Positions 7,034 through 13,514 of a stretch of DNA of 20,615 bases are shown piece by piece (position 1 is the first letter of the stretch; every line of letters begins with the position of its first letter). A model generated the notes under the pieces. The model made no database searches. It had not been told where the DNA came from and saw only the letters and a list, made by a program, of their open reading frames with translations. This DNA comes from DATAES01 sp036257895 (lineage in GTDB: Bacteria; Actinomycetota; Acidimicrobiia; Acidimicrobiales; JACDCH01). The stretch covers positions 1 to 20,615 of the forward strand of contig DATAES010000149.1 of NCBI GenBank assembly GCA_036257895.1. The letters run 5' to 3'. The position numbers and the translations under genes were made by a program.

Positions 7034-7702
7034 TCAGACGGCGTGCAGTTGCCCGACGAGAACGGCCTGGCCCGACGAGGCCTGGTTGTCGTCGGCGGCC
7101 TCGATCGTCACGCTGATGATCGGGAACTCGTCGGGCGAGGCGCCCGCCCACAGCGTCACGTAGTCCTGGCTCGAACTGAACGTGCCGATGGGCACGCCGA
7201 TGCCCTGCGCGTTCTTCAGCCACGCCTGGTAGTAGCGGCCTTCCGGCAGTTGAGGAAGCTCGTGCGCGTCGAGAACGACGCGGAACCCGGCGTCGCTCTG
7301 CATGACACCCGCCGACGCGTGGGCACTTGGAGCCAGCGCGGTTGCCTGCAACTCCCCGTCATAGACGATGCGCGCCTCCGTATGGCGCACGAACACACCG
7401 GCGAACAGCGCGATCAGGATGACGGCGGCCGCCGCGGCACCGCCGATCATGGCGACACGGTGATGCCACCGGCTCGTCGGAACGGGTTGTGGCTCAGGCG
7501 CGAGGTGAAGGTACGGGCCGGCGTCCACGACGGCGCGCACGACCGTGTCCTCGAGACCGGCTTGCGGTTCGACCCACGTCGACGGATCAGCGAGCAGTTC
7601 GGCCAGGAGCGAGACCTCCGTCGCCTCACTCGGCACAAGCGGACGAGTACGTCCTCCGGTGATCAGCGCCCAACGGTCTGCATTCGATACGCGCTTCGTC
7701 AT
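7034..7702 (-). CDS. Anti-sigma factor, RskA-like, single membrane span
   Basis: A 222-residue protein: a cytoplasmic N-terminal region (1-82), one transmembrane helix (~83-105, MIGGAAAAAVILIALFAGVFV) and an extracytoplasmic C-terminal domain (~110-222) of the RskA (anti-sigma-K) type, with PQLPEGRYYQAWLKNAQGIGVPIGTF. Members of this family hold an ECF sigma factor at the membrane until released by proteolysis or redox change. No HxxxCxxC zinc motif is visible in the N-terminus. ATG 7702 overlaps the TGA of the sigma gene as ATGA (7699-7702), the usual sign of a paired sigma/anti-sigma unit. A short inverted repeat (CCGCG...CGCGG near 7007-7021) follows its stop but is too weak to call a terminator. 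Confidence 0.92.
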   Translation of the reverse strand: MTKRVSNADRWALITGGRTRPLVPSEATEVSLLAELLADPSTWVEPQAGLEDTVVRAVVDAGPYLHLAPEPQPVPTSRWHHRVAMIGGAAAAAVILIALFAGVFVRHTEARIVYDGELQATALAPSAHASAGVMQSDAGFRVVLDAHELPQLPEGRYYQAWLKNAQGIGVPIGTFSSSQDYVTLWAGASPDEFPIISVTIEAADDNQASSGQAVLVGQLHAV

Positions 7703-8331
7703 GAGGCCGGCTCCCGCAGGTGACCGAGCAAGGCCGCGAGCTTGGTGTGGGCGCGGTGCGATCTCGACTTGACCGTGCCGACCGCGATGCCGAGCTTGGC
7801 GGCGATCTCGGTGTGAGTGATGTCCTCCAGGTGCTGCAGTCGAACGATGGTGGCCTCGTCTGGCGGCAGGCTCTCGATGGCCCGGCGCACTTGCCAGACC
7901 GCGTCGAGGGAGTCCGTGTCAGGAGGCAAGGTGACGACCGCGGGATGGTCGGTCGCGACGTCGTCCAACGAGTGCGCCCTGCGACGCGCCTCGCGGCGAT
8001 GGATGTCGAGCGCCGCGCGCTTGGCGATCGTCGCCAACCACGGACCCGGGTCGCGATTCGGATCGAGACGATCGGCCGCTTGCCAAGCACGAACGAAGGT
8101 CTGCTGTGCGGCTTCTTCAGCGAGATCGGGGCGTCCGAGCACGCGGTACGCGACTGCATACACGAGACCCCCGTACGCGCGGTACACCGCTCGGACCGCA
8201 GCAGGATCGCGCCGTGAGAAGTCTTCGAGTGCGGACGCGTCCACACCCTCGAGCTGGGCTGGTGCACGTCCCGTCCGACGTCCTTGGCGGACGGGACGTG
8301 CCCGCTCTGTGCGTGACTGCGACGAAGTCAT
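7699..8331 (-). CDS. ECF RNA polymerase sigma factor (SigK/SigL-like group)
   Basis: A 210-residue ECF sigma factor. Region 2 is AVRAVYRAYGGLVYAVAYRVLGRPDLAEEAAQQTFVRAW...PWLATIAKRAALDIHRREARR, which contacts core polymerase and the -10 element. Region 4 is ESLPPDEATIVRLQHLEDITHTEIAAKLGIAVGTVKSRSHRAHTKLAALL, a helix-turn-helix for the -35 element. The start is uncertain. ATG 8331 has no clear ribosome site and adds a low-complexity basic stretch; GTG 8244 begins VDASALEDF, a usual ECF N-terminus, but its GAGG lies only two bases upstream. A 14-bp perfect hairpin lies between the two starts, which favours reading that stretch as untranslated leader. It is paired with the RskA-like gene through the ATGA overlap. 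Confidence 0.93.
   Translation of the reverse strand: MTSSQSRTERARPVRQGRRTGRAPAQLEGVDASALEDFSRRDPAAVRAVYRAYGGLVYAVAYRVLGRPDLAEEAAQQTFVRAWQAADRLDPNRDPGPWLATIAKRAALDIHRREARRRAHSLDDVATDHPAVVTLPPDTDSLDAVWQVRRAIESLPPDEATIVRLQHLEDITHTEIAAKLGIAVGTVKSRSHRAHTKLAALLGHLREPAS
8264..8301 (-). promoter_or_regulatory. 14-bp perfect hairpin at the sigma factor's 5' end
   Basis: Bases 8264-8277 and 8288-8301 are exact reverse complements (GCACGTCCCGTCCG) around a 10-base loop. It lies 43-20 bases upstream of the alternative GTG start at 8244, inside the N-terminal codons if ATG 8331 is used. The RNA hairpin would be very stable and could act as an attenuator or RNA control element. Confidence 0.55.
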
Positions 8332-8380
8332 TGGCTGCAAGCGACGCCCTCGCGACGACGTGATGGGAACTGCTTCCTCA

Positions 8381-8400
8381 GAGGGTCGATGACGACCCTC
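8381..8400 (-). promoter_or_regulatory. 8-bp stem-loop upstream of the sigma factor gene
   Basis: GAGGGTCG (8381-8388) and CGACCCTC (8393-8400) pair around a four-base loop, about 50 bases upstream of ATG 8331. With the hairpin at 8264-8301 it forms a structured 5' region for the sigma transcript. It has no T-run. Confidence 0.45.
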
Positions 8401-8422
8401 GGTGCAGAAGGACGTGCGCGAG

Positions 8423-8447
8423 TACGTCGACCATGCGGGAACGGTTC
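8423..8447 (-). promoter_or_regulatory. Possible ECF-type promoter for the sigma operon
   Basis: On the minus strand GAACC (8447-8443), a 16-base spacer and CGTA (8426-8423) resemble the GAAC-N16/17-CGT layout common to ECF-dependent promoters, and would fit autoregulation. It was found by eye and could be chance. Confidence 0.2.
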
Positions 8448-8504
8448 GTGATCGCCGTGTGAAAGTGCGTGTGACGTTCGTCGCTCGTGCTCGTTGCTCG
8501 TGGG

Positions 8505-8711
8505 CTAGCGGGTGCCCCACGCAAGACGGCGGACGATCCGCCGGACCCGGGTCGGCTCCGCCGCCGACTCCGGGCTCGACACCGGGCCGGTCGTGGGAGC
8601 GGCCCGCCGGTGGGGGCGAGCCGAACGGACCAGGCGATGACTGTCGGCCTGGCTCAGCAGCGCGTCGCGATGCTGCTGGCGTATCGCTTCGGCGGCGTGG
8701 CTGTTGATCAT
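8505..8711 (-). CDS. Small basic protein, 68 residues, unknown function
   Basis: ATG 8711 is preceded by AGGAG with a five-base spacer, about the best ribosome site in the window. The 68-residue product begins MINSHAAEAIRQQHRDALLSQADSHRL and ends RRIVRRLAWGTR, rich in Arg and His with no membrane segment. Its N-terminal pattern (a helix with QQHRDALLSQADSHRLVR) resembles short actinobacterial proteins I recall that are usually annotated as hypothetical; that is recognition, not a search. It lies upstream of the sigma gene on the same strand, 173 bases away, and faces away from the gene at 8963. If it is not real, 8332-8962 is a 631-base stretch with only control elements. Confidence 0.6.
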   Translation of the reverse strand: MINSHAAEAIRQQHRDALLSQADSHRLVRSARPHRRAAPTTGPVSSPESAAEPTRVRRIVRRLAWGTR

Positions 8712-8805
8712 TCGTGCTCCTGGTCCGCTCGGCGATGGGGAGTACGCCGCGTGTGCCGTTCGCGGTTCTCAGGTTCGCGGGCGCCCCATCCGATCGCGGG
8801 TTGAA

Positions 8806-8938
8806 CCGGCCTTTCGCGGGTACGTGCGATTGTGAGCCGGTCGGCGTCAGTCATGGGCTGGGGAGGCCCGGGGCAGGCGGCTGTATGCCGAGTTAGTGCG
8901 TTGAGGGCGTAGAATGGTTCGCTCCCGCGAAAAACCGG
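8806..8938. repeat. Spaced 15-bp inverted repeat in the divergent intergenic region
   Basis: CCGGCCTTTCGCGGG (8806-8820) and CCCGCGAAAAACCGG (8924-8938) are reverse complements with two mismatches, 103 bases apart. They bracket most of the gap between the small gene ending its leader at 8711 and the start at 8963. A looped operator or chance are both possible. A TAGAAT hexamer at 8910-8915 could be a -10 element for the downstream gene, but no matching -35 is seen. Confidence 0.3.
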
Positions 8939-8962
8939 ACCATCCAGAACCGAGGAGGATCA

Positions 8963-9232
8963 GTGGCATCGCGTGGTACGACCTTCGCCAAACAAGAGCG
9001 AGACCGGGCCAAGAAGGCCAAGGCTGCGCTCAAGCGCGAGCGCCGCGAAGCGCGTGAGACCGGCGAGTCCCCTCCCACTCCCGTACCCGACACCTCCGGC
9101 GAAGGCGACATCGCTCCCGATGAGCTGCTCCGGCTCGTGAAAGAGTTGCACGACGCCTACGCCGACGAGCGCATGTCGCTCGAGGAGTTCGAGGAGCGCA
9201 AGCAAGAGCTGATGGCCCGGATCACCGTCTGA
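8963..9232 (+). CDS. Small protein with basic N-terminus and SHOCT-like C-terminus
   Basis: An 89-residue protein starting at GTG 8963, preceded by GAGGAGG at good spacing. Residues 1-32 are strongly basic (KQERDRAKKAKAALKRERREAR), a probable nucleic-acid-binding or helical segment. A Pro-rich linker (PPTPVPDTSGEGD) follows. Residues ~52-87 (DELLRLVKELHDAYADERMSLEEFEERKQELMARI) resemble the short helical SHOCT module (a two-helix motif with an EEFE..K.ELL pattern). A basic N-terminus of the MASRG type is common in actinobacterial small proteins of unknown role. It is followed by the DUF2207-like gene on the same strand after 88 bases. Confidence 0.75.
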   Translation: MASRGTTFAKQERDRAKKAKAALKRERREARETGESPPTPVPDTSGEGDIAPDELLRLVKELHDAYADERMSLEEFEERKQELMARITV

Positions 9233-9320
9233 TCCGTCACATCCGTCTGGTCCGTTTCTTCCTCTGATCCGTTCGGCGGTCCCTGCACGCTCGTAATCGA
9301 CCCGCGGGTGCGGGAAGAAT

Positions 9321-11186
9321 GTGCCGATCGTCGCGGGCCTCGAACGATCGCAAGCCGCCGCTGCGCTCGGTATCAGCGCAGCGGGTGCTCTCGGACTCTG
9401 GCTGATCGTCATCGCGCTGCTCGCGGTCGTCACCCGTACCAAACAACCTGAGCCGCAGCCAGCCGGACTCGAGTTCGGTGGTGATGAGCCGCCGGCCGTG
9501 GTCAACATGCTGGCCAGTGGATGGAAGGTTCGGGGCGAGGCGCTGTCGTCCACACTCGTCGACCTCGCGGCACGCCGCATCATCGACTTCGAGCGCGCAA
9601 CGGACGGACGGTTGCTGGTGCGTCCTCGCCAACACGCGGCCGAGCTGACAGCGTACGAGCGACAAGTGCTCGACCTGGTGGAGCGCGCCGCGAGCAACGG
9701 TGTCATTCCTGTCGACGCGCTCACCGCCGGGACGGACGACCAGGCGAAGTCATTCCACAAGTCGTTCGCGAAGGCGGTGACAGCCGACGCGCGTCGACGC
9801 GGCCTGTCACGCAACCGCTGGAGCCCGGCGATGACCGCGCTCGTCGGCGTCCTCGCATTGATGCCGGCGCTGCTGGCAGCGGGCGCGCTCGTCGCGCTGC
9901 CGGATGCACACAACTCATCGAGTTCGAGCGACGACAACCCCGTCGGTGCGTTCATCGGCATCGCGCTCCTCGGGTGGGGCGCGTTGATGTGGTTGTTCCG
10001 ATCGTTGCGGGCGGAGCGCGACACGCCCAACGGACTGCGCACCGCGGGCCGGTGGCTCGGGCTGCGCGAAAACCTCGAGGCCGACGGCACGTTCCCTTCG
10101 CTGCCGCCGAACGCGGTCGCGATCTGGGACCGCTACCTCTCGTACGCAGTCGCGCTCGGCGTCGCTGCGACGACCGAACGGTCGATCCCGCTCGGTGCGG
10201 AGTCCGACACCGAAGCGTGGAGCTCCCTCGGAGGACGATGGCGCATCGTCCGCGTGCGCTATCCCCAGCGCGTTCCGCCGGGATGGGGACGACCACCGTG
10301 GAAGAACGCGTTCATCGGGCTGTTCAGTGCAGTCGTCGCGGGCGCAATCGGTTGGTTCCTTGTGCCGGCTGTCTACGACGCGCAAGCTGACTTGCTCGAG
10401 GACGCCACCACACAGGATCACCGCATCGCGATGGGGGTCAGCGTCGGTATCGCAGTGATCGCGTTCGTCCTCGCGGTGATCGTGTTGCGAGGGATCTGGA
10501 TGTTCGTGCTCGGCCTCGCCGATCTCCGGCGCAGTCGCACGATCGAGGGTCGCGTGCTGCGGGTGCGGACCCGCAACGAGCGCACCTATGTCGCGGTGGA
10601 CGACGGAACGAAGGATCACGTCGCCGCATGGGTCACCACGACCTCGGTCCGCCAGGGCACGGACGTCTGCACCAAGGTCGCAGCGCGCGTCGGCTACGTC
10701 CGGCAGATCGATGTGATCGGAGTCGGCACCGCGTCGCCGGCGGACGGAGCACGACCTGTCGCCGCGACCGCTTCGCCGCTCGCCGATCTGTTCAGCGGTG
10801 CCGCGGCGGCACGCGCCACGCCGCTCACACTCGACCCGACGTGGGTGTCCTCGCTTGTCGGCGTCGCGGTACAACCCGCGGCAGGCACATTGCTGCAAGG
10901 TCCGGATGGCTTGGCGATCGGAGCGGTCGCTCTGCCGAGCGGAGCATCCGCCGCGTTCAGGATCATCAACAAGATGCCGATCGGCGATCACCCGGCCGTT
11001 GCGGACATCGGCGACGAAGCAGCCCGCATCCCTCAGATCAACGGCTTGGCCGCTCGGCTGGGTGATCGCGGCGCGCTCGTCTTCGTGCGAGGCGGTGGCC
11101 TCGACGACGACCAGCGGTACCGAACGGCGGCCGAGATCGCCCGGTGGGCGCTCAGCGGCTCGGCCGCACCAGCGGAGTCGCCTTAG
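9321..11186 (+). CDS. DUF2207-like multi-span membrane protein
   Basis: A 621-residue protein with five predicted membrane helices (~15-38, 170-193, 208-228, 330-351, 370-398). GRWLGLRENLEADGTFPSLPPNAVAIWDRYLSYAVALGVA (starting ~243) matches the C-terminal part of DUF2207 proteins, and residues ~60-165 resemble their wHTH-like cytoplasmic part (LVDLAARRIIDFE...YERQVLDLV). The large extracytoplasmic DUF2207 N-terminal domain is missing. Residues ~405-621 form a soluble C-terminal extension, beginning IEGRVLRVRTRNERTYVAVDDG, which I do not recognise. GTG 9321 is the only reasonable start, since a TAA lies in frame at 9293; GGGAAG just upstream is a moderate ribosome site. Function is unknown. 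It converges on the DUF4326 gene with a 45-base gap. Confidence 0.78.
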   Translation: MPIVAGLERSQAAAALGISAAGALGLWLIVIALLAVVTRTKQPEPQPAGLEFGGDEPPAVVNMLASGWKVRGEALSSTLVDLAARRIIDFERATDGRLLVRPRQHAAELTAYERQVLDLVERAASNGVIPVDALTAGTDDQAKSFHKSFAKAVTADARRRGLSRNRWSPAMTALVGVLALMPALLAAGALVALPDAHNSSSSSDDNPVGAFIGIALLGWGALMWLFRSLRAERDTPNGLRTAGRWLGLRENLEADGTFPSLPPNAVAIWDRYLSYAVALGVAATTERSIPLGAESDTEAWSSLGGRWRIVRVRYPQRVPPGWGRPPWKNAFIGLFSAVVAGAIGWFLVPAVYDAQADLLEDATTQDHRIAMGVSVGIAVIAFVLAVIVLRGIWMFVLGLADLRRSRTIEGRVLRVRTRNERTYVAVDDGTKDHVAAWVTTTSVRQGTDVCTKVAARVGYVRQIDVIGVGTASPADGARPVAATASPLADLFSGAAAARATPLTLDPTWVSSLVGVAVQPAAGTLLQGPDGLAIGAVALPSGASAAFRIINKMPIGDHPAVADIGDEAARIPQINGLAARLGDRGALVFVRGGGLDDDQRYRTAAEIARWALSGSAAPAESP

Positions 11187-11231
11187 GTCCTCGCATCTCG
11201 GGGGCGGAAATCGGACAGCAGTCGGCTCGTG

Positions 11232-11528
11232 TCAGTGGCCGAATCTGCCGGGAGCGGGGTTGGCGACTTCGAGCAGGACGTCGGCGTGGCACGGCTCATC
11301 GAGCGGGCAATAGCACGCGAGGTCACGGCCGCGAAGCTCTCGCTCGACGTCCTCGACAGAGACCCCCAGCCGACCCGCGAACAGATCCTCCCGGTAGCGA
11401 CGAACCGCCTCTGGCCGGCCGAGTTCCAACGGGTACGGGTTGCCCCACTTCGTCGGACGCGTCACCACGACGACGGCCGGCGGAAGGCGCGCGCCCTTCC
11501 GACGTGATCGTTGGAATCGCTGCGGCAT
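11232..11528 (-). CDS. DUF4326 protein
   Basis: A 98-residue protein with the DUF4326 signatures RPTKWGNPYPL (residues 24-34), a central Y-R-x-x-L helix (RRYREDLF), GRDLACYCPLDEPCHADVLLEVAN (67-90) and paired Cys/His residues that could hold a metal. The N-terminus is basic (MPQRFQRSRRKGARL). The family occurs in bacteria and phages and its role is not established to my knowledge. ATG 11528 has GGAGGT seven bases upstream; longer in-frame starts run through the divergent oxidoreductase gene and are shadows. A six-base inverted repeat (gagtcg 11529-11534, cgactc 11555-11560) brackets the ribosome site and could affect initiation. Confidence 0.88.
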   Translation of the reverse strand: MPQRFQRSRRKGARLPPAVVVVTRPTKWGNPYPLELGRPEAVRRYREDLFAGRLGVSVEDVERELRGRDLACYCPLDEPCHADVLLEVANPAPGRFGH

Positions 11529-11630
11529 GAGTCGACCTCCAGTGTGACGGGCGCGACTCTCGGGCCAATCTCCACACGCTCTCCAGTTCGTCTCCAAGTG
11601 AGAGGGCGGCATTGTCGACATGGTGTCGTC

Positions 11631-12779
11631 ATGGACACGTACGACGTCGCGATCGTCGGAGCCCGATGCGCGGGCGCAGCCACAGCGATGCTGCTCGCTC
11701 AGGCGGGCATCGAGGTGCTCGTCCTCGATCGGGCCGAGTTCCCGAGCGACACCCTCTCGACGCATGCCATCGCGCGGGGTGGCGTCGTGCAGTTGGCCCG
11801 CTGGGGTCTGCTCGAGCGAGTCGTCGAGAGCGGCGCGCCACCGATTCGCACCGTGTCGTTCCACTTCCCGGAGGGCGAACTCGTCAAGCGCCTGAAGAGC
11901 AGCGGGGGCGTCGATCACGTGATCGCACCCCGCCGGCATGTGCTCGACATGATCCTGCTCGACGCAGCTCGAGAGGCCGGGGCCTCGGTACGCACCGGGG
12001 TAGCGGTGACGGGCATGCTGACCGACTCGCAAGGTCGCGTGGCCGGTGTGTCGGTTCGCGCTCGCGACGGTTCGACCCACCCAGTCCACGCCGGCCTCGT
12101 CGTCGGCGCCGACGGCGTGCGCAGCCGGATCGCGCGATCGGTCAAAGCTGCGACCGTCGACAGCCGGTCCGTGAGTGGAGCGATCCAGTACGCCTATGTC
12201 GCCGGACTCGACGCAGAAGGGTTCGAGTTCCACATCGGCGAGCGATCCCTCGCTGGCGTGTTCCCGACGCACGGCGACGAAGCCAACGTCTGGATCTGCA
12301 CGCCGCATGACCGCGGCGCACCCTTGCTCGATCTACTCGAGCAATGCGCACCCTCGCTCGCCGAGCGTGTGCGGACGGCGCTGGTCGTGTCGCCGGTGCG
12401 GAAGGCCGTCGGGCTCCCGAACCAGGTCCTGCAAGCCGCGGGTCCAGGGTGGGCACTCGTCGGTGACGCCGGGTACCACCGCGATCCGATCACCGGCCAT
12501 GGCATCACCGACGCGTTCCGCGACGCCGAGCTGCTGGCGGAAGCGATCGCCGCGACGGTCCTCGGCGACGTACCCGAGCACGTCGCGATGGCTGCCTACG
12601 AGCGAGAACGGAACCGCGCGCTCGCCGAGATCTTCGATGTGACCTGCCGCCTGTCCCAGTTCCCGCCCGTCGACCAATTCGTCGAGCTCCAGAAGAGCCT
12701 GAGCTCGCTCGTCGACGCCGAGGCGACCTGGCTCGCTGCTCGTCCACCGCTGCGGAGCGTCTGCACAGCGGCCGCATGA
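11631..12779 (+). CDS. FAD-dependent oxidoreductase, PHBH/geranylgeranyl reductase-type
   Basis: A 382-residue flavoprotein. The N-terminal dinucleotide-binding motif is VAIVGARCAGAATA (residues 7-20), with LDRAEFP at the end of beta-2 for ribose binding. The second FAD motif, VVGADGVRSRIAR, and the third, WALVGDAGYHRDPITGHGITDAFRDAELLAEAI, are both present, as in group A monooxygenases and geranylgeranyl reductases. No membrane helix is seen. ATG 11631 puts the glycine motif at the usual distance; its ribosome site is weak and no better upstream start exists. It is 46 bases upstream of the OsmC-like gene, probably one operon, and divergent from DUF4326. Whether it hydroxylates or halogenates an aromatic, or reduces an alkene, cannot be told. 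Confidence 0.9.
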   Translation: MDTYDVAIVGARCAGAATAMLLAQAGIEVLVLDRAEFPSDTLSTHAIARGGVVQLARWGLLERVVESGAPPIRTVSFHFPEGELVKRLKSSGGVDHVIAPRRHVLDMILLDAAREAGASVRTGVAVTGMLTDSQGRVAGVSVRARDGSTHPVHAGLVVGADGVRSRIARSVKAATVDSRSVSGAIQYAYVAGLDAEGFEFHIGERSLAGVFPTHGDEANVWICTPHDRGAPLLDLLEQCAPSLAERVRTALVVSPVRKAVGLPNQVLQAAGPGWALVGDAGYHRDPITGHGITDAFRDAELLAEAIAATVLGDVPEHVAMAAYERERNRALAEIFDVTCRLSQFPPVDQFVELQKSLSSLVDAEATWLAARPPLRSVCTAAA

Positions 12780-12825
12780 CCACAAGCCCTACCCGATATC
12801 CGTCAACAACGAAAGGAACAGCACG

Positions 12826-13392
12826 ATGACCATCACCGACGACACCATGCGCAACGGGGTCGACACTGCCACCTTGTTCGCCACACTCGACGCGGTGAGA
12901 GCCGCACCCGAGGCTGCGCAGTTCAAGTTCCGGGCGTCGAACCGTTGGGTGTCCGGTACCCACAGCAAGGGCACCATGTACAACTTCTACGGAGTGGGCG
13001 AGGAACGCAGCCACGAGCGAGCGTTCACCTGCGACGTCGACCATCCCAAGGTGCTGGTGGGTTCGGACAACGGCCCGACACCCGTCGAGTACGTGCTGCA
13101 CGCGCTCGCTGCCTGTCTCACGGCCGGTCTGGCGAACATCGCCGCCGCCCGCGGTGTGGAGCTGACCGAGGTCACCTCCACCGTCGAGGGCGACATCGAC
13201 CTCAACGGCATCTTCGGCCTCGACCCCGCAGTGCGCAATGGCTTCGAGCAGATCAGGGTGTCCTTCGACGTCAAGGGCAATGCGTCTGCTGACAAGCTGC
13301 GTGCGCTCGTGGAGCAGTCCCGCTCGCGCTCCGCAGTCTTCGACATCATCACCAACTCGGTTCCCGTCGCGATCGAGGTCAACGCTGGTTGA
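12826..13392 (+). CDS. OsmC-family protein lacking the second cysteine
   Basis: A 188-residue OsmC/Ohr-fold protein, a family that reduces organic or inorganic hydroperoxides. The core has VLVGSDNGPTPVEYVLHALAACLTAGLANIAAARGV, with the helix Cys97 in the usual peroxidatic position. Where a second Cys (CP/CPV) is normally found the sequence reads SRSAVFDIITN, so a two-Cys cycle is not possible; this variant is common in a divergent OsmC subfamily. An extra N-terminal ~35 residues precede the domain. ATG 12826 follows AAAGGA eight bases upstream. It shares a probable operon with the FAD oxidoreductase, which suggests handling of a reactive or oxidised product; that is inference. A strong hairpin lies beyond its stop. 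Confidence 0.88.
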   Translation: MTITDDTMRNGVDTATLFATLDAVRAAPEAAQFKFRASNRWVSGTHSKGTMYNFYGVGEERSHERAFTCDVDHPKVLVGSDNGPTPVEYVLHALAACLTAGLANIAAARGVELTEVTSTVEGDIDLNGIFGLDPAVRNGFEQIRVSFDVKGNASADKLRALVEQSRSRSAVFDIITNSVPVAIEVNAG

Positions 13393-13415
13393 CGGCGACG
13401 ATCCGGTGGCGGGCT

Positions 13416-13475
13416 GACCCCCGACCATCGTGCATTGACGTGGTCAGTGGCCATGTCAATGCACGATGGTGGGTC
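13416..13475. terminator. Large bulged hairpin, likely bidirectional terminator
   Basis: Bases 13424-13443 and 13451-13470 form a 20-bp stem with one G-T pair around a seven-base loop. Five more pairs (gaccc 13416-13420 with gggtc 13471-13475) follow after a three-base bulge. It lies between the convergent OsmC-like gene and the wHTH-hydrolase gene. The fold, a long stem with a 3-base bulge and outer stem, copies the layout of the palindrome at 316-376 though the sequence differs. Confidence 0.75.
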
Positions 13476-13514
13476 GATTTGGGCCGCACGGGTGTCCGCC
13501 GTCGTGCTGGTGGT

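Noticed and set aside
6849..7223. An N-terminal extension of the cyclase up to 7223
   Set aside because: It would overlap the anti-sigma gene and is Arg-rich without structure; GTG 6848 has a ribosome site and a coupled upstream stop.
8402..8804. Plus-strand frames at 8402-8707 and 8487-8804
   Set aside because: They lack ribosome sites and are Pro/Gly/Arg-rich; they overlap the better-supported minus-strand gene at 8505-8711.
9226..9290. Short repeats of ATCCGT/GGTCCGT after the 8963 gene
   Set aside because: The units are too short and irregular to call a repeat or terminator.
11511..11630. A longer oxidoreductase start at 11511
   Set aside because: It overlaps the DUF4326 start region and puts 40 residues before the FAD motif, which the family does not have.
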